In this document: positions 36,862 through 45,143 of the stretch, piece after piece
How the letters are laid out: each line of letters opens with the position of its first letter
Position numbering within the stretch: the first letter of the stretch is position 1
NCBI RefSeq assembly: GCF_004151235.1
Contig: NZ_JUIV01000012.1
Span: 97,488 to 161,487 of the forward strand
Reading direction: 5' to 3'
DNA from: Flavobacterium anhuiense
Lineage (GTDB): Bacteria; Bacteroidota; Bacteroidia; Flavobacteriales; Flavobacteriaceae
DNA: 64,000 bases
The notes under the pieces: generated by a model
Told to the model about the DNA's origin: nothing
Database searches by the model: none
Seen by the model: the letters and a program-made list of their open reading frames with translations, nothing else
Made by a program: the position numbers and the translations under genes

Positions 36862-37413
36862 ATGCTTTCCGAACTGCAGAAAAAACTGGATTATGTAAAT
36901 GCTTACAGAGAAAATCGTCTCAAAACGGCACAGGATGTTTTAGAAAACCCTTCGCTTTTCAGCGAATTGGTTTCGATTTGCTTTTCGCCCGAAGACAAAA
37001 ATAATCATAAAGCCTGCTGGATTTTAGAATTTGTTTCTTATGAAGAATTGCATTGGCTCCAGCCTCATCTTGATTTTTTCTGTTCGAATCTTAAAATTTT
37101 AAAAGATGAAAGTTCCTTGCGACCAATTGCAAAAGTGACGCAACTATTGGTAAAATCCCATTATAAGAAAAACGAAAACGGCATAAAACTCTCCGAAGAA
37201 AATCTTCAAAACTGCATCGAAGCTTCTTTTGATTGGCTAATCAACGATACCAAAGTCGCTACAAAAGCGTATTCGATAAGAACTTTATATATTCTAGGAA
37301 ATTATTACGACTGGATTCATCCCGAACTAAAAGTAATAATCGATAAAGATTTCGGAGACCATTCCGCAGCCTACAAAGCCGTAGCCAAAGAAGTTTTGAA
37401 GAAAATAAAATAG
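36862..37413 (+). CDS. Helical-repeat protein of unknown function
   Basis: This 183-residue soluble protein has regularly spaced amphipathic helices (LQKKLDYVNAYRENRLKTAQDVLENPSLFSELVSICF; NHKACWILEFVSYEELHWLQPHLDFFC; ATKAYSIRTLYILGNYYDWIHPELKVII) resembling a HEAT/ARM-type solenoid. Similar flavobacterial proteins have, as far as I recall, sometimes been labelled adenylosuccinate lyase. The length and absence of the lyase signature make that label implausible. It lies 23 bases after the TonB-dependent receptor. The function is unknown. Confidence 0.7.
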   Translation: MLSELQKKLDYVNAYRENRLKTAQDVLENPSLFSELVSICFSPEDKNNHKACWILEFVSYEELHWLQPHLDFFCSNLKILKDESSLRPIAKVTQLLVKSHYKKNENGIKLSEENLQNCIEASFDWLINDTKVATKAYSIRTLYILGNYYDWIHPELKVIIDKDFGDHSAAYKAVAKEVLKKIK

Positions 37414-37419
37414 TTTTTG

Positions 37420-37483
37420 ATAGCCACGAATTCACGAATTATTTTTATGCACAAAGCAAAAGATAAATTTGTGAATTCGGGGC
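37420..37483. repeat. GCCACGAATT-family palindromic repeat
   Basis: TAGCCACGAATTCACGAATT on the left pairs with AAATTTGTGAATTCGGGGC on the right around a loop of about 25 bases. It lies just upstream of the toxin-antitoxin promoter. Confidence 0.65.
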
Positions 37484-37509
37484 GGAAAAAAAAATGCAAA
37501 ATAATTATT

Positions 37510-37540
37510 TTACGTATATTTGCAAAAACATTACGTATAT
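37510..37540 (+). promoter_or_regulatory. Promoter and direct-repeat operator of the toxin-antitoxin pair
   Basis: TATATTTG (37515-37522) matches the -7 consensus. TTACGTATAT occurs at 37510-37519 and again at 37531-37540, exactly 21 bases apart (two helical turns); each contains the palindrome TACGTA. The first copy overlaps the -7 box and the second reaches into the antitoxin ATG. These are good candidates for autorepressor sites. Confidence 0.6.
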
Positions 37541-37787
37541 GAATACTAAACTCACATTATCTTTAGAGAAAGAAGTTATCGAGCAGGCAAAATCGTATGC
37601 AAAAAAAACAGGCAGAAGTTTATCTGAACTGGTAGAAAGTTATTTTAAAAATCTAACAGAAAAAGAACAAACTTACGATGATATTCATCCTAAAGTTAAA
37701 AAACTGATTGGAAGAATTACATTACCACCAGATTTTGATGAAGAAAAAGTAAAAGAGGAACACTATAGAGAGAAATATGGCCTTTAA
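37539..37787 (+). CDS. Antitoxin, ribbon-helix-helix type (DUF6364-like)
   Basis: This 82-residue protein begins MNTKLTLSLEKEVIEQAKSYAKKTGRSLSELVESYF, the strand-helix-helix pattern of ribbon-helix-helix DNA-binding antitoxins. A frame open 15 codons further upstream runs through the promoter and is not the real start. The C-terminal part, with PPDFDEEKVKEEHYREKYGL, is the likely toxin-binding tail. Its last 11 bases overlap the toxin gene, the normal layout of a type II pair. It probably binds the repeats at 37510-37540. Confidence 0.85.
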   Translation: MNTKLTLSLEKEVIEQAKSYAKKTGRSLSELVESYFKNLTEKEQTYDDIHPKVKKLIGRITLPPDFDEEKVKEEHYREKYGL

Positions 37788-38196
37788 AAACATTTTTCTC
37801 GATACTAATATTCTGGTTGATATTGTTGCGAATAGATTCCCATTTTCAAAAAATGCTATTTCAATTTTCGACTATTGCCAACGTCATAAAATTAAAATGT
37901 ATTCTACATCGCACTCTATTGCAACTGTACATTATATTGCAAAAAAAGTGGTTGATGAAAAAGAGTTGCGTTCCATTATTGAAGATTTGCTAGACACAAT
38001 TTCAATAATAGCAGTGACTGAATCGATTTTGAAAAAAAGTTTAAAATCCAACCATAAAGATTTTGAAGATGCAATTCAGATTATATCAGCTCAATCAATA
38101 AATTCAATGGATTGTATTATTACTAGAGATTTGAAAGACTTTAAATTTTCTGAAATCAATGTTTACACTCCAGATGAATTTCTTAACACACTATAA
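37777..38196 (+). CDS. PIN-domain ribonuclease toxin
   Basis: This 139-residue PIN domain has acidic metal-binding residues in the expected places: IFLDTNILVD (Asp9), FEDAIQ (about 91-96) and CIITRDLKDF (Asp near 118). VapC-type PIN toxins cleave RNA and are neutralised by the antitoxin encoded just upstream. Length is typical. The purK start codon comes only 4 bases after its stop, so the toxin gene and purK are likely on the same transcript. Confidence 0.87.
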   Translation: MAFKNIFLDTNILVDIVANRFPFSKNAISIFDYCQRHKIKMYSTSHSIATVHYIAKKVVDEKELRSIIEDLLDTISIIAVTESILKKSLKSNHKDFEDAIQIISAQSINSMDCIITRDLKDFKFSEINVYTPDEFLNTL

Positions 38197-38200
38197 AACA

Positions 38201-39358
38201 ATGAATTATTTTTCTTCTGATTTTAAATTAGGAATATTAGGTGGCGGACAATTAGGTAAAATGCTTTTGTTCGACACTAGAAAATTTGACATACAAACTT
38301 ACGTTCTAGATCCGAGTGATGAAGCGCCAAGTAAAATTGCCTGCAACAAGTTTTTTCAAGGTGATTTAATGGATTATGAAACCGTTTACAACTTCGGGAA
38401 ACAAGTCGATGTTTTGACTTTCGAAATCGAATTGGTAAACCTTGAAGCTTTAACGCAATTGGAAAATGAAGGTTTAAAAGTATATCCGTCTCCAAAAACC
38501 TTAAAAGGAATTCAGAATAAAGGCGTTCAAAAAGATTTTTACGCTAAAAATAATATCCCAACCGCACCTTTCGAAAGATTTGAAAATTTAGATAAATTAA
38601 AAACTGCTGTCACATCGAGCGGAGTCGAGATGCCTTTTGTTTGGAAATGCACCGAATTCGGTTATGACGGAAACGGAGTGAAAATAGTTCGTCAAGCATC
38701 AGATTTGGACACCTTGCCAAATGTAGAATGCATTGCAGAAACTATGGTTCCGTTCAAAAACGAATTGGCGGTAATTGTGGTTAGAAATCCATCAGGAGAA
38801 ATGAAAACGTATCCGGTTGTCGAAATGGAATTTCATCCAGAAGCAAACCAAGTTGAATACGTAATCTGCCCGGCAAGAATCGACGATAAAGTAGCTGAAA
38901 AAGCAAGAGCAGTTGCCTTAAAAGTTTCAGAAAACTTCAATCACGTTGGTCTTTTAGCAGTTGAAATGTTCCAGACTCAGGACGATGAAATTTTAGTAAA
39001 TGAAGTAGCACCTCGCCCTCACAATTCTGGACATTATTCAATCGAAGCAAGTTATACTTCACAATTCGAAAATCATTTACGTGCTATCTTAGATCTTCCG
39101 TTAGGAAACACAGACAGTAAAGTTGCCGGAATTATGGTCAATTTAGTTGGTGCCGAAGGTCATTCAGGAAATGTAGTTTATGAAAACATCGAAACTATTT
39201 TAGGATGGAACGGCGTTACACCACATATTTACGGAAAAAAACAAACTCGCCCTTTCAGAAAAATGGGTCACGTGACGATTGTAAATGAAGATATGGCTGA
39301 GGCTAGAAGAATTGCACAGGAAGTGAAGAATACTATTAGAGTGATCAGTGGTCAGTAA
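38201..39358 (+). CDS. purK: 5-(carboxyamino)imidazole ribonucleotide synthase
   Basis: This 385-residue ATP-grasp enzyme carboxylates AIR to N5-CAIR in purine synthesis. Motifs are KLGILGGGQLGKML near the N-terminus, the ATP-grasp GVEMPFVWKCTEFGYDGNGVKIV, and LLAVEMFQTQDDEILVNEVAPRPHNSGHYSIEA. The frame is open 14 codons upstream, overlapping the toxin gene, but MNYFSSDFKLGILGG fits the family. purE, for the next pathway step, follows after a 69-residue ORF. Confidence 0.95.
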   Translation: MNYFSSDFKLGILGGGQLGKMLLFDTRKFDIQTYVLDPSDEAPSKIACNKFFQGDLMDYETVYNFGKQVDVLTFEIELVNLEALTQLENEGLKVYPSPKTLKGIQNKGVQKDFYAKNNIPTAPFERFENLDKLKTAVTSSGVEMPFVWKCTEFGYDGNGVKIVRQASDLDTLPNVECIAETMVPFKNELAVIVVRNPSGEMKTYPVVEMEFHPEANQVEYVICPARIDDKVAEKARAVALKVSENFNHVGLLAVEMFQTQDDEILVNEVAPRPHNSGHYSIEASYTSQFENHLRAILDLPLGNTDSKVAGIMVNLVGAEGHSGNVVYENIETILGWNGVTPHIYGKKQTRPFRKMGHVTIVNEDMAEARRIAQEVKNTIRVISGQ

Positions 39359-39376
39359 TTAGTAACCAGTTAAAAA

Positions 39377-39586
39377 ATGGATTTTCTAGATTCAATAATT
39401 AACTTTCTAAATGTAACTAACAATTCGAATTTGTTTAAAATTCATTTTGCAAAATTTACAGATAAGAATGAATATTTAGGAGAACGAATAAAAAGTTTCT
39501 TTTCATTCACAATATTAACATTATGCTTTATTGCATTAGTTTTAGGAATTTCATTTCTGATTTACAAATTATTAAAACGTCTTTAA
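39377..39586 (+). CDS. Small single-span membrane protein, unknown
   Basis: This 69-residue ORF has a soluble N-terminal half and one strong transmembrane segment (SFFSFTILTLCFIALVLGISFLIYKLL). It lies between purK (18-base gap) and purE (61-base gap) on the same strand. I recognise no family. It could be a real small gene or a chance frame; position between two pathway genes and the clean membrane segment favour a gene. Confidence 0.5.
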   Translation: MDFLDSIINFLNVTNNSNLFKIHFAKFTDKNEYLGERIKSFFSFTILTLCFIALVLGISFLIYKLLKRL

Positions 39587-39599
39587 ACAAAATAACTTT

Positions 39600-39645
39600 T
39601 CAGTTTCAATTCTAAACTTGAAACTTTAAACCTGAAACAAAAACA
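39600..39645. repeat. TTTCAAG/CTTGAAA-type intergenic repeat
   Basis: This short palindromic stretch with GTTTCAATTC, CTTGAAAC and CCTGAAAC words ends just before purE. It is related to the repeats at 30275-30342 and 51481-51541. Confidence 0.5.
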
Positions 39646-39647
39646 AA

Positions 39648-40133
39648 ATGAGCAAAGTAGCTATTATAATGGGAAGCATCTCCGACATGCCAGTTATGCA
39701 GGATGCAATCGACATATTAAAACAATTTAATGTAGAAGTTGAAGTAGATATCGTTTCGGCACACAGAACGCCGGAAAAACTATTCGATTTCAGTAAAAAT
39801 GCACATACGCGCGGTATTTCGGTAATTATTGCCGGTGCGGGCGGTGCGGCGCATTTACCTGGAATGGTAGCTTCAATGTCTCCCCTTCCAGTAATTGGAG
39901 TTCCGGTAAAATCAAGTAATTCAATTGACGGCTGGGATTCTGTATTATCGATTCTTCAAATGCCGGGCGGCGTTCCTGTAGCAACTGTCGCTTTAAACGG
40001 AGCAAAGAATGCTGGAATTTTAGCAGCGCAAATCATCGGAAGCCACGATAAAAAAGTTTTAGATACTATTATTTCTTATAAAGAAGAATTAAAAGCAGCT
40101 GTTAATAAAGCGGCTGAAAGTCTTAATAAATAA
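39648..40133 (+). CDS. purE: N5-carboxyaminoimidazole ribonucleotide mutase
   Basis: This 161-residue class I PurE converts N5-CAIR to CAIR. Conserved segments are MGSISDMPVMQDA, VSAHRTPEK (the catalytic His is in SAHR), IAGAGGAAHLPGMVAS and GVPVKSSNSIDGWDSVLSILQMPGGVPVATV. Length is normal. It lies downstream of purK, so the two steps of AIR carboxylation are encoded together. Confidence 0.96.
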   Translation: MSKVAIIMGSISDMPVMQDAIDILKQFNVEVEVDIVSAHRTPEKLFDFSKNAHTRGISVIIAGAGGAAHLPGMVASMSPLPVIGVPVKSSNSIDGWDSVLSILQMPGGVPVATVALNGAKNAGILAAQIIGSHDKKVLDTIISYKEELKAAVNKAAESLNK

Positions 40134-40140
40134 GTTAATT

Positions 40141-40230
40141 CCACAGAGATTCGCAAAAACAAACGCAAAGCTTCGCAAAGAATAATTTAAAAAACTTTGC
40201 GAAGCTCTGTGTCTTCTAAGCGAAACTTTG
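40141..40230. repeat. Palindromic intergenic repeat (CTTCGCAAAG type)
   Basis: GCTTCGCAAAG (40170-40180) pairs perfectly with CTTTGCGAAGC (40195-40205), and CACAGAG/CTCTGTG lie further out. Related AAAGC and CTTTGCG words are found at 62690-62845. Confidence 0.7.
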
Positions 40231-40247
40231 CATAACACCACAACACT

Positions 40248-42275
40248 ATGAGCGTATTAACACAATACTTCAACACCAAACATAACACAGCACCTTTTTC
40301 GCAGATAAAAATCGAAGATTACGTTCCTGCTTTTCAGGAAGGAATTGCTTTGGCGAAAGCCGAAATTGATGCAATTGTAAATAATCCAGATACGCCGACT
40401 TTTGAAAATACCATTGTAGCAATGGATTTTTCGGGCGATATTTTGGATCGTCTTTCAAGTATTTTCTTCAATTTGAATTCAGCTGAAACGAATGACGAAA
40501 TGCAGAAAATTGCTCAGGAAGTTTCACCTTGGCTTTCAGAATTCGGAAACGACATTCGTTTGAATGCTGATTTGTTTGCGAAAGTAAAAGCCGTTTATGA
40601 TCAAAAAGAAAGTTTGAACCTCAACGCGGAACAAACGACTTTACTAGATAAAAAATACAAAAGCTTTTCAAGAAACGGAGCCAATCTTCCAGAAGAAAAA
40701 AAGAATCAATTACGAGAAATCGACAAAGAATTATCGAAATTGAGTTTACAGTTTGGCGAAAATGTTTTGGCTGAAACCAACAACTTCGAATTGCATTTAA
40801 CTGATGAAAAAGACTTATCAGGTTTACCAGAGGGCACAATCGAAGCCGCAAGACTATTAGCTAAAAATCAGGAAAAAGAAGGCTGGATCTTTACTTTAGA
40901 TCATCCAAGTTATGTTCCGTTTTTGACTTATGCTGACAATCGTGAATTGCGTAAAAAAATGGCAATTGCTTTTGGAGCAAAAGGTTTCCAGAAGAACGAA
41001 TTCAACAATGAAGAAAACGTTTTGAAGATTGCTAAACTTCGTCACGAAAGAGCAAATTTATTAGGTTATAAAACGCACGCGCATTTTGTTCTGGAAGAAA
41101 GAATGGCCGAAAGTCCGGAAAAAGTTTTTTCTTTTTTAAATGATTTACTTGCAAAAGCAAAACCTGCAGCTCAAAAAGAGTTTGCTGAATTGACTGCTTT
41201 CGCGAAAGAATTAGACGGAATCGACCAATTAGAAAAATGGGACGGTGCTTATTATTCTGAAAAATTAAAACAACAGCTTTTTAATTTAGATGATGAAAAA
41301 CTGAAACCTTATTTTCAATTAGAAAAAGTTTTGGACGGCGCTTTTACAGTTGCCAAAAAATTATACGGTTTAACTTTTACCGAAGTTTTTGATATTGATA
41401 AATATCATGAAGAAGTTACGACTTACGAAGTAAAAGACGCTGATGGCAATTTAGTTTCTATTTTCTACGCAGACTTCTTCCCAAGAAAGGGGAAAAGAAA
41501 TGGTGCCTGGATGACTTCATTCAAATCGCAATATGTAAAAGATGGCGTAAACGAAAGACCGCACATCTCTAATGTTTGCAACTTCACAAAACCAACCGAA
41601 ACAAAACCTTCATTATTGACTTTTAATGAAGTAACAACTTTATTCCATGAATTCGGTCACGGATTGCACGGAATGTTGGCTGACACGGTTTACCCAAGTT
41701 TATCTGGAACTTCTGTTTATTGGGATTTCGTAGAATTACCAAGTCAGATTATGGAGAATTGGTGTTACGAACCGGAAGCTTTGGCTTTGTTTGCGAATCA
41801 TTACGAAACGGGAGAAATTATTCCAATCGAATATGTTCAGAAAATTAAAGAAAGTGCAAGTTTCCAAGAAGGTTTAGCGACTTTACGTCAGTTAAGTTTC
41901 GGATTATTAGATATGGCTTGGCACGGACAAGATCCAACTTCTATCACAGATTTAAAAGCTTTCGAAACAGAACAATTTGCCAATACGCAATTGTATCCTG
42001 ATGTAAAAGAAAATGCGATGAGTACGGCATTTTCTCATATTTTCCAAGGTGGATATTCTTCTGGATATTACAGCTACAAATGGGCAGAAGTTCTAGACGC
42101 TGACGCTTTTGAATATTTCCAAGAAAATGGAATCTTTAATGAAGAAATTGCGAAAAAATTCAAAGACAATGTTCTTTCTAAAGGAGGAACAGAACATCCA
42201 ATGACTTTGTACAAACGTTTCAGAGGACAAGAACCAAAACCTGAGGCTTTGTTGAAAAGAGCGGGACTTTTGTAA
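40248..42275 (+). CDS. M3-family oligopeptidase (Dcp/oligopeptidase A type)
   Basis: This 675-residue zinc metallopeptidase has HEFGH (about 467-471, in TLFHEFGHGLHGML) as its metal site, with the third ligand expected in the following ELPSQIMENW segment. No signal peptide is visible, so it is probably cytoplasmic and degrades imported or internal oligopeptides. The N-terminal half is the usual helical domain. Length is normal. An intergenic repeat separates it from purE and a strong terminator follows. Confidence 0.93.
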   Translation: MSVLTQYFNTKHNTAPFSQIKIEDYVPAFQEGIALAKAEIDAIVNNPDTPTFENTIVAMDFSGDILDRLSSIFFNLNSAETNDEMQKIAQEVSPWLSEFGNDIRLNADLFAKVKAVYDQKESLNLNAEQTTLLDKKYKSFSRNGANLPEEKKNQLREIDKELSKLSLQFGENVLAETNNFELHLTDEKDLSGLPEGTIEAARLLAKNQEKEGWIFTLDHPSYVPFLTYADNRELRKKMAIAFGAKGFQKNEFNNEENVLKIAKLRHERANLLGYKTHAHFVLEERMAESPEKVFSFLNDLLAKAKPAAQKEFAELTAFAKELDGIDQLEKWDGAYYSEKLKQQLFNLDDEKLKPYFQLEKVLDGAFTVAKKLYGLTFTEVFDIDKYHEEVTTYEVKDADGNLVSIFYADFFPRKGKRNGAWMTSFKSQYVKDGVNERPHISNVCNFTKPTETKPSLLTFNEVTTLFHEFGHGLHGMLADTVYPSLSGTSVYWDFVELPSQIMENWCYEPEALALFANHYETGEIIPIEYVQKIKESASFQEGLATLRQLSFGLLDMAWHGQDPTSITDLKAFETEQFANTQLYPDVKENAMSTAFSHIFQGGYSSGYYSYKWAEVLDADAFEYFQENGIFNEEIAKKFKDNVLSKGGTEHPMTLYKRFRGQEPKPEALLKRAGLL

Positions 42276-42336
42276 TTTTAGATTTCTGACTTTAGATTTT
42301 AGATTTTTAATCTTTGTCTCTAATAAATTTTAGATT

Positions 42337-42366
42337 AAACCGAAGCAAAAACGCTTCGGTTTTTTA
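42337..42366 (+). terminator. Terminator after the M3 peptidase
   Basis: AACCGAAGC pairs with GCTTCGGT around a 6-base loop, followed by a T run. The preceding stretch (42280-42335) contains repeated TTTAGATTT words, also seen near 53620. Confidence 0.85.
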
Positions 42367-42423
42367 TTTGATTTTACTTTACCTATCTTCGTATTTTTAA
42401 ATCTTAATCTTACAAAATACGTC

Positions 42424-43083
42424 TTGAAAAAATATTTTAAAATAGTCTTGTATCTTGCCATTATTGGATTGATTGCCATTGTTTCGGTAAATTATTACGT
42501 GAAATCTTCAACCAAAAAGAATATTTATTATTCCATAAAAAAGTTTCCTAAAAATGATGTCGGAATTATTTTTGGTGCAGGCATTAACGGAAATCAGCCC
42601 AGCAAATATTTAAAAGATCGTTTGGATGCAGGAATTATGCTTTGGAAAGCAAAACGCATTAATAAAATTCTGCTTTCGGGAGATAATGGCCGAGATGAAT
42701 ATGATGAATTAACGGTTATGAAAAACTACTGTTTTAATCACGGAGTTGACACAACCAAAATATTTATTGATTATGCAGGTTTCGATACGTATTCAACAAT
42801 GTATCGTGCAAAACATATTTTCAAGATTAAAAAAGCAACTTTAATTTCACAGGAATATCATTTGAATCGCGCCATTTATATTGGCCAAAAACTTGGAATC
42901 AAATCGGCTGGATATTCTGCAAATCGAGGAGAATATTTAGGATATAATTATGTTCGCTTTAGAGAATATGGCTCTATTTTTAAATCCTTTTTTGATGTTT
43001 TAAGAAATCGTGAACCTCATTTTTTAGGTGGAGAAATTAATATTAATGGAGAATCGAATTATTCGAAAGACGATAAACGATAA
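42424..43083 (+). CDS. SanA/YdcF-like (DUF218) membrane-anchored protein
   Basis: This 219-residue protein has one N-terminal transmembrane segment (IVLYLAIIGLIAIVSVNYYV), then a DUF218 domain: VGIIFGAGINGNQPSKYLKDRLDAGIMLWKAKRINKILLSGDNG, KIFIDYAGFDTYSTMYRAKHIF and ISQEYHLNRAIYIGQKLGI. SanA in E. coli affects envelope permeability; the biochemical role is unknown. No ATG is available upstream of the membrane segment, so the start is TTG at 42424. Terminators lie on both sides, so it is a single-gene unit. Confidence 0.78.
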   Translation: MKKYFKIVLYLAIIGLIAIVSVNYYVKSSTKKNIYYSIKKFPKNDVGIIFGAGINGNQPSKYLKDRLDAGIMLWKAKRINKILLSGDNGRDEYDELTVMKNYCFNHGVDTTKIFIDYAGFDTYSTMYRAKHIFKIKKATLISQEYHLNRAIYIGQKLGIKSAGYSANRGEYLGYNYVRFREYGSIFKSFFDVLRNREPHFLGGEININGESNYSKDDKR

Positions 43084-43089
43084 AAAAAC

Positions 43090-43120
43090 AAAACCCTGCA
43101 AAAGAACTTGCAGGGTTTTC
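43090..43120. terminator. Bidirectional terminator
   Basis: AAAACCCTGCAA pairs with TTGCAGGGTTTT. It lies between the convergent SanA-like gene and the antiporter gene and could serve both. Confidence 0.85.
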
Positions 43121-43182
43121 AGTTTAAGAATCTAAAGACAAAGAATAGAAATCTTTCCTCTTTGCTCTTTTCTCTATATTTC

Positions 43183-44445
43183 TTACTCCTTCTCCAAAAC
43201 CCTATTGGCCAATTTTCCAACTGTCAATCCTTGAACAACAATTGAAAATAATACCACAATATAAGTTACTTCCAAAAGCAGATTTTTATATTCGCTTTCA
43301 GGCATAGAAAGCACTAATGCAATAGAAACTCCACCGCGAATTCCGCCCCAAACCAAAACCATCAAAGAACCTTTGTTATAAGCAGATTTTATTCCGAAGA
43401 ATTTGAATATATCGAAGAATTTCCATGGTAAAACTATTGAGGTTAATCTTGAAAAAAGTACAATGAAAATTGCCACAAAACCTGTCAGTAATTGTTTGTT
43501 CAAATCAGGAAGTAATAATAATTCGAAGCCAATAAATAAGAATAATATAGCATTTAAAATCTCATCAATAAGTTCCCAGAATTTGCCTAAATAATCTTTA
43601 GTCACTTCACTCATGGCCACTTTTTTACCATAATTCCCAATAATCAATCCAGCAACAACCATTGCTAGTGGACTAGAAACGTGCAAACTTTGAGCAATTA
43701 AAAATCCTCCCATTACAATAGAAAGTGTTATAAGAACAGAAACTTTATAATCATCTATTTTCTTCATCACCTTTGATGCCGTAAATCCGAAAATGGCTCC
43801 TAATAAAAGTCCGCCAATTCCTTCTTTGATAAACAACCAACTAATTGAACCAAAAGTAGCATCAAATGTCGGATCGGTTGCCATTTTTAGAACAACCGCA
43901 AACATTACAACTGCAACTCCATCATTAAACAATGATTCACCAACAATTTTAGTTTCTATTCTTTTTGGAACTTTGGCTTCTTTTAAAACTCCCAAAACCA
44001 CAATTGGATCGGTTGGAGAAATTAAGGTTCCAAAAACCAAACAAAATATATAAGGAATTGTAATTCCTAAAAGCGGTGCGATATAATAAAGTAGAACAGA
44101 AATAATTAAAGCTGATAAAACGACACTTACTGTCGAATAAATCATGATAGGAACTTTTTGTTCTTTCAAATCAAACATGTTTACGTGCAAAGCTCCTGCG
44201 AATAAAAGAAAGTTCAACATTGCTCCCATCAGGATTTCGTTGAAATCAAATTCTTTTATCAGATCAAAAAAGTGTTTTGTCGTAGCAGGAAAATAAGAAT
44301 CTCCTAACAGGCGAATTCCAACTGAAACCAACATGGCAATAATCATGATTCCGATGGTTCCTGGAAGTTTTAAAAATCTTAAATTTAAATAGGCGAAGAA
44401 TGATGCCAATACAATTAGCACCGAAAATGTGTAGTATAATTCCAT
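43183..44445 (-). CDS. Na+/H+ antiporter of the CPA1/NhaP type
   Basis: This 420-residue polytopic membrane protein has about twelve hydrophobic segments. Conserved CPA1 residues appear in TLISPTDPIVVLGVLKEA and GESLFNDGVAVVMFAV, the pair of half-helix motifs that form the ion site. A further motif is VLVWGGIRGGVSIALVLSMP. It should exchange Na+ or K+ for H+ across the inner membrane; ion specificity cannot be read from sequence. There is no cytoplasmic regulatory tail. Confidence 0.9.
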   Translation of the reverse strand: MELYYTFSVLIVLASFFAYLNLRFLKLPGTIGIMIIAMLVSVGIRLLGDSYFPATTKHFFDLIKEFDFNEILMGAMLNFLLFAGALHVNMFDLKEQKVPIMIYSTVSVVLSALIISVLLYYIAPLLGITIPYIFCLVFGTLISPTDPIVVLGVLKEAKVPKRIETKIVGESLFNDGVAVVMFAVVLKMATDPTFDATFGSISWLFIKEGIGGLLLGAIFGFTASKVMKKIDDYKVSVLITLSIVMGGFLIAQSLHVSSPLAMVVAGLIIGNYGKKVAMSEVTKDYLGKFWELIDEILNAILFLFIGFELLLLPDLNKQLLTGFVAIFIVLFSRLTSIVLPWKFFDIFKFFGIKSAYNKGSLMVLVWGGIRGGVSIALVLSMPESEYKNLLLEVTYIVVLFSIVVQGLTVGKLANRVLEKE

Positions 44446-44460
44446 AAAATGTGATTTTTA

Positions 44461-44490
44461 CAAAAATAGCTGTATCATTATTTAATCAAA
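44461..44490 (-). promoter_or_regulatory. Promoter of the antiporter gene
   Basis: On the minus strand TTTG (44490-44487), an 18-base spacer and TATTTTTG (44468-44461) are present. The spacer is one base short of the usual range. The leader would be about 10 nt. It is divergent from the GbsR promoter about 60 bases away. Confidence 0.6.
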
Positions 44491-44547
44491 AATTTCAGGG
44501 TTTGAATTAACACAACTTTATAATTTGTTAAATAAGTTTCAATTATT

Positions 44548-44579
44548 TTTGAAAGTTTAAAAACTTTCACCTACATTTG
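44548..44579 (+). promoter_or_regulatory. Promoter of the GbsR/MarR gene with embedded operator
   Basis: TTTG (44548-44551), a 20-base spacer and TACATTTG (44572-44579) match the consensus exactly. The spacer contains the perfect palindrome GAAAGTTTAAAAACTTTC (44551-44568). The -7 box ends 4 bases before the ATG, so the mRNA is probably leaderless. A dimeric regulator bound here would block RNA polymerase. Confidence 0.7.
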
Positions 44580-44583
44580 ACTC

Positions 44584-45087
44584 ATGGAATTCAAAGAAGC
44601 AAAAAATAAGTTTGTACAAACCTGGGGAGCATTAGGTTCTCAATGGGGAATTAATAAAACGATGGCGCAAATCCATGCTTTATTAATGGTCTCAAACGAG
44701 CCTGTTTCTATGGAAGACATTATGGAAGAATTGCAAATTTCGCGTGGCAACGCAAGTATGAACCTAAGAGCTTTAATGGATTGGGGAATTGTATACAAAG
44801 AATTTAAAGCAGGCGAAAGAAAAGAATTCTTTACAGCTGAAAAAGATTTGGACGAATTAGCAGTTAAAATTTCTAGAGAAAGAAGCAAAAGAGAAATTAA
44901 GCCAACGCTGAAAATCTTAAAAGAAGTTTCGACAATTGAAGCTAAAGATTCGGCAGAAGAAAAACACTTCGTTGATCAAACCACTAAACTCTATGATTTT
45001 GTTTTAAAAGCAGATAATATGTTGGACAAAATGACTGAATTTAATGATAACTGGCTTGGGAAATTGTTTATAAAAATGATGAAATAA
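44584..45087 (+). CDS. GbsR/MarR-family transcriptional regulator
   Basis: This 167-residue winged-helix protein has the GbsR pattern: QTWGALGSQWGINKTMAQIHALLMVSNEPVSMEDIMEELQISRGNASMNLRALMDWGIVYKEFKAGERKEFFTAE. The recognition helix lies around residues 52-68, and the C-terminal helices (DFVLKADNMLDKM) should dimerise. GbsR proteins can respond to small molecules such as choline, but nothing here points to an inducer. A perfect palindrome in its own promoter indicates autoregulation, and a partial copy precedes the downstream membrane-protein genes. Confidence 0.85.
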   Translation: MEFKEAKNKFVQTWGALGSQWGINKTMAQIHALLMVSNEPVSMEDIMEELQISRGNASMNLRALMDWGIVYKEFKAGERKEFFTAEKDLDELAVKISRERSKREIKPTLKILKEVSTIEAKDSAEEKHFVDQTTKLYDFVLKADNMLDKMTEFNDNWLGKLFIKMMK

Positions 45088-45101
45088 AAAAAATTTAATT
45101 C

Positions 45102-45132
45102 AAACTTTCAATTTTTTCTGAAAGTTTAAAAA
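45102..45132 (+). promoter_or_regulatory. Second copy of the GbsR-type operator
   Basis: AAACTTTCA (45102-45110) and TGAAAGTTT (45119-45127) form an inverted repeat with an 8-base spacer. The right part, GAAAGTTTAAAAAC (45120-45133), is identical to the first 14 bases of the operator at 44551, and the preceding bases are also similar. No clear -7 box follows before the ATG at 45144. Confidence 0.55.
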
Positions 45133-45143
45133 CAATAGTAACT

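Noticed and set aside
36862..37413. Adenylosuccinate lyase
   Set aside because: At 183 residues it is far too short and lacks the lyase signature; the helical repeats fit a different fold.
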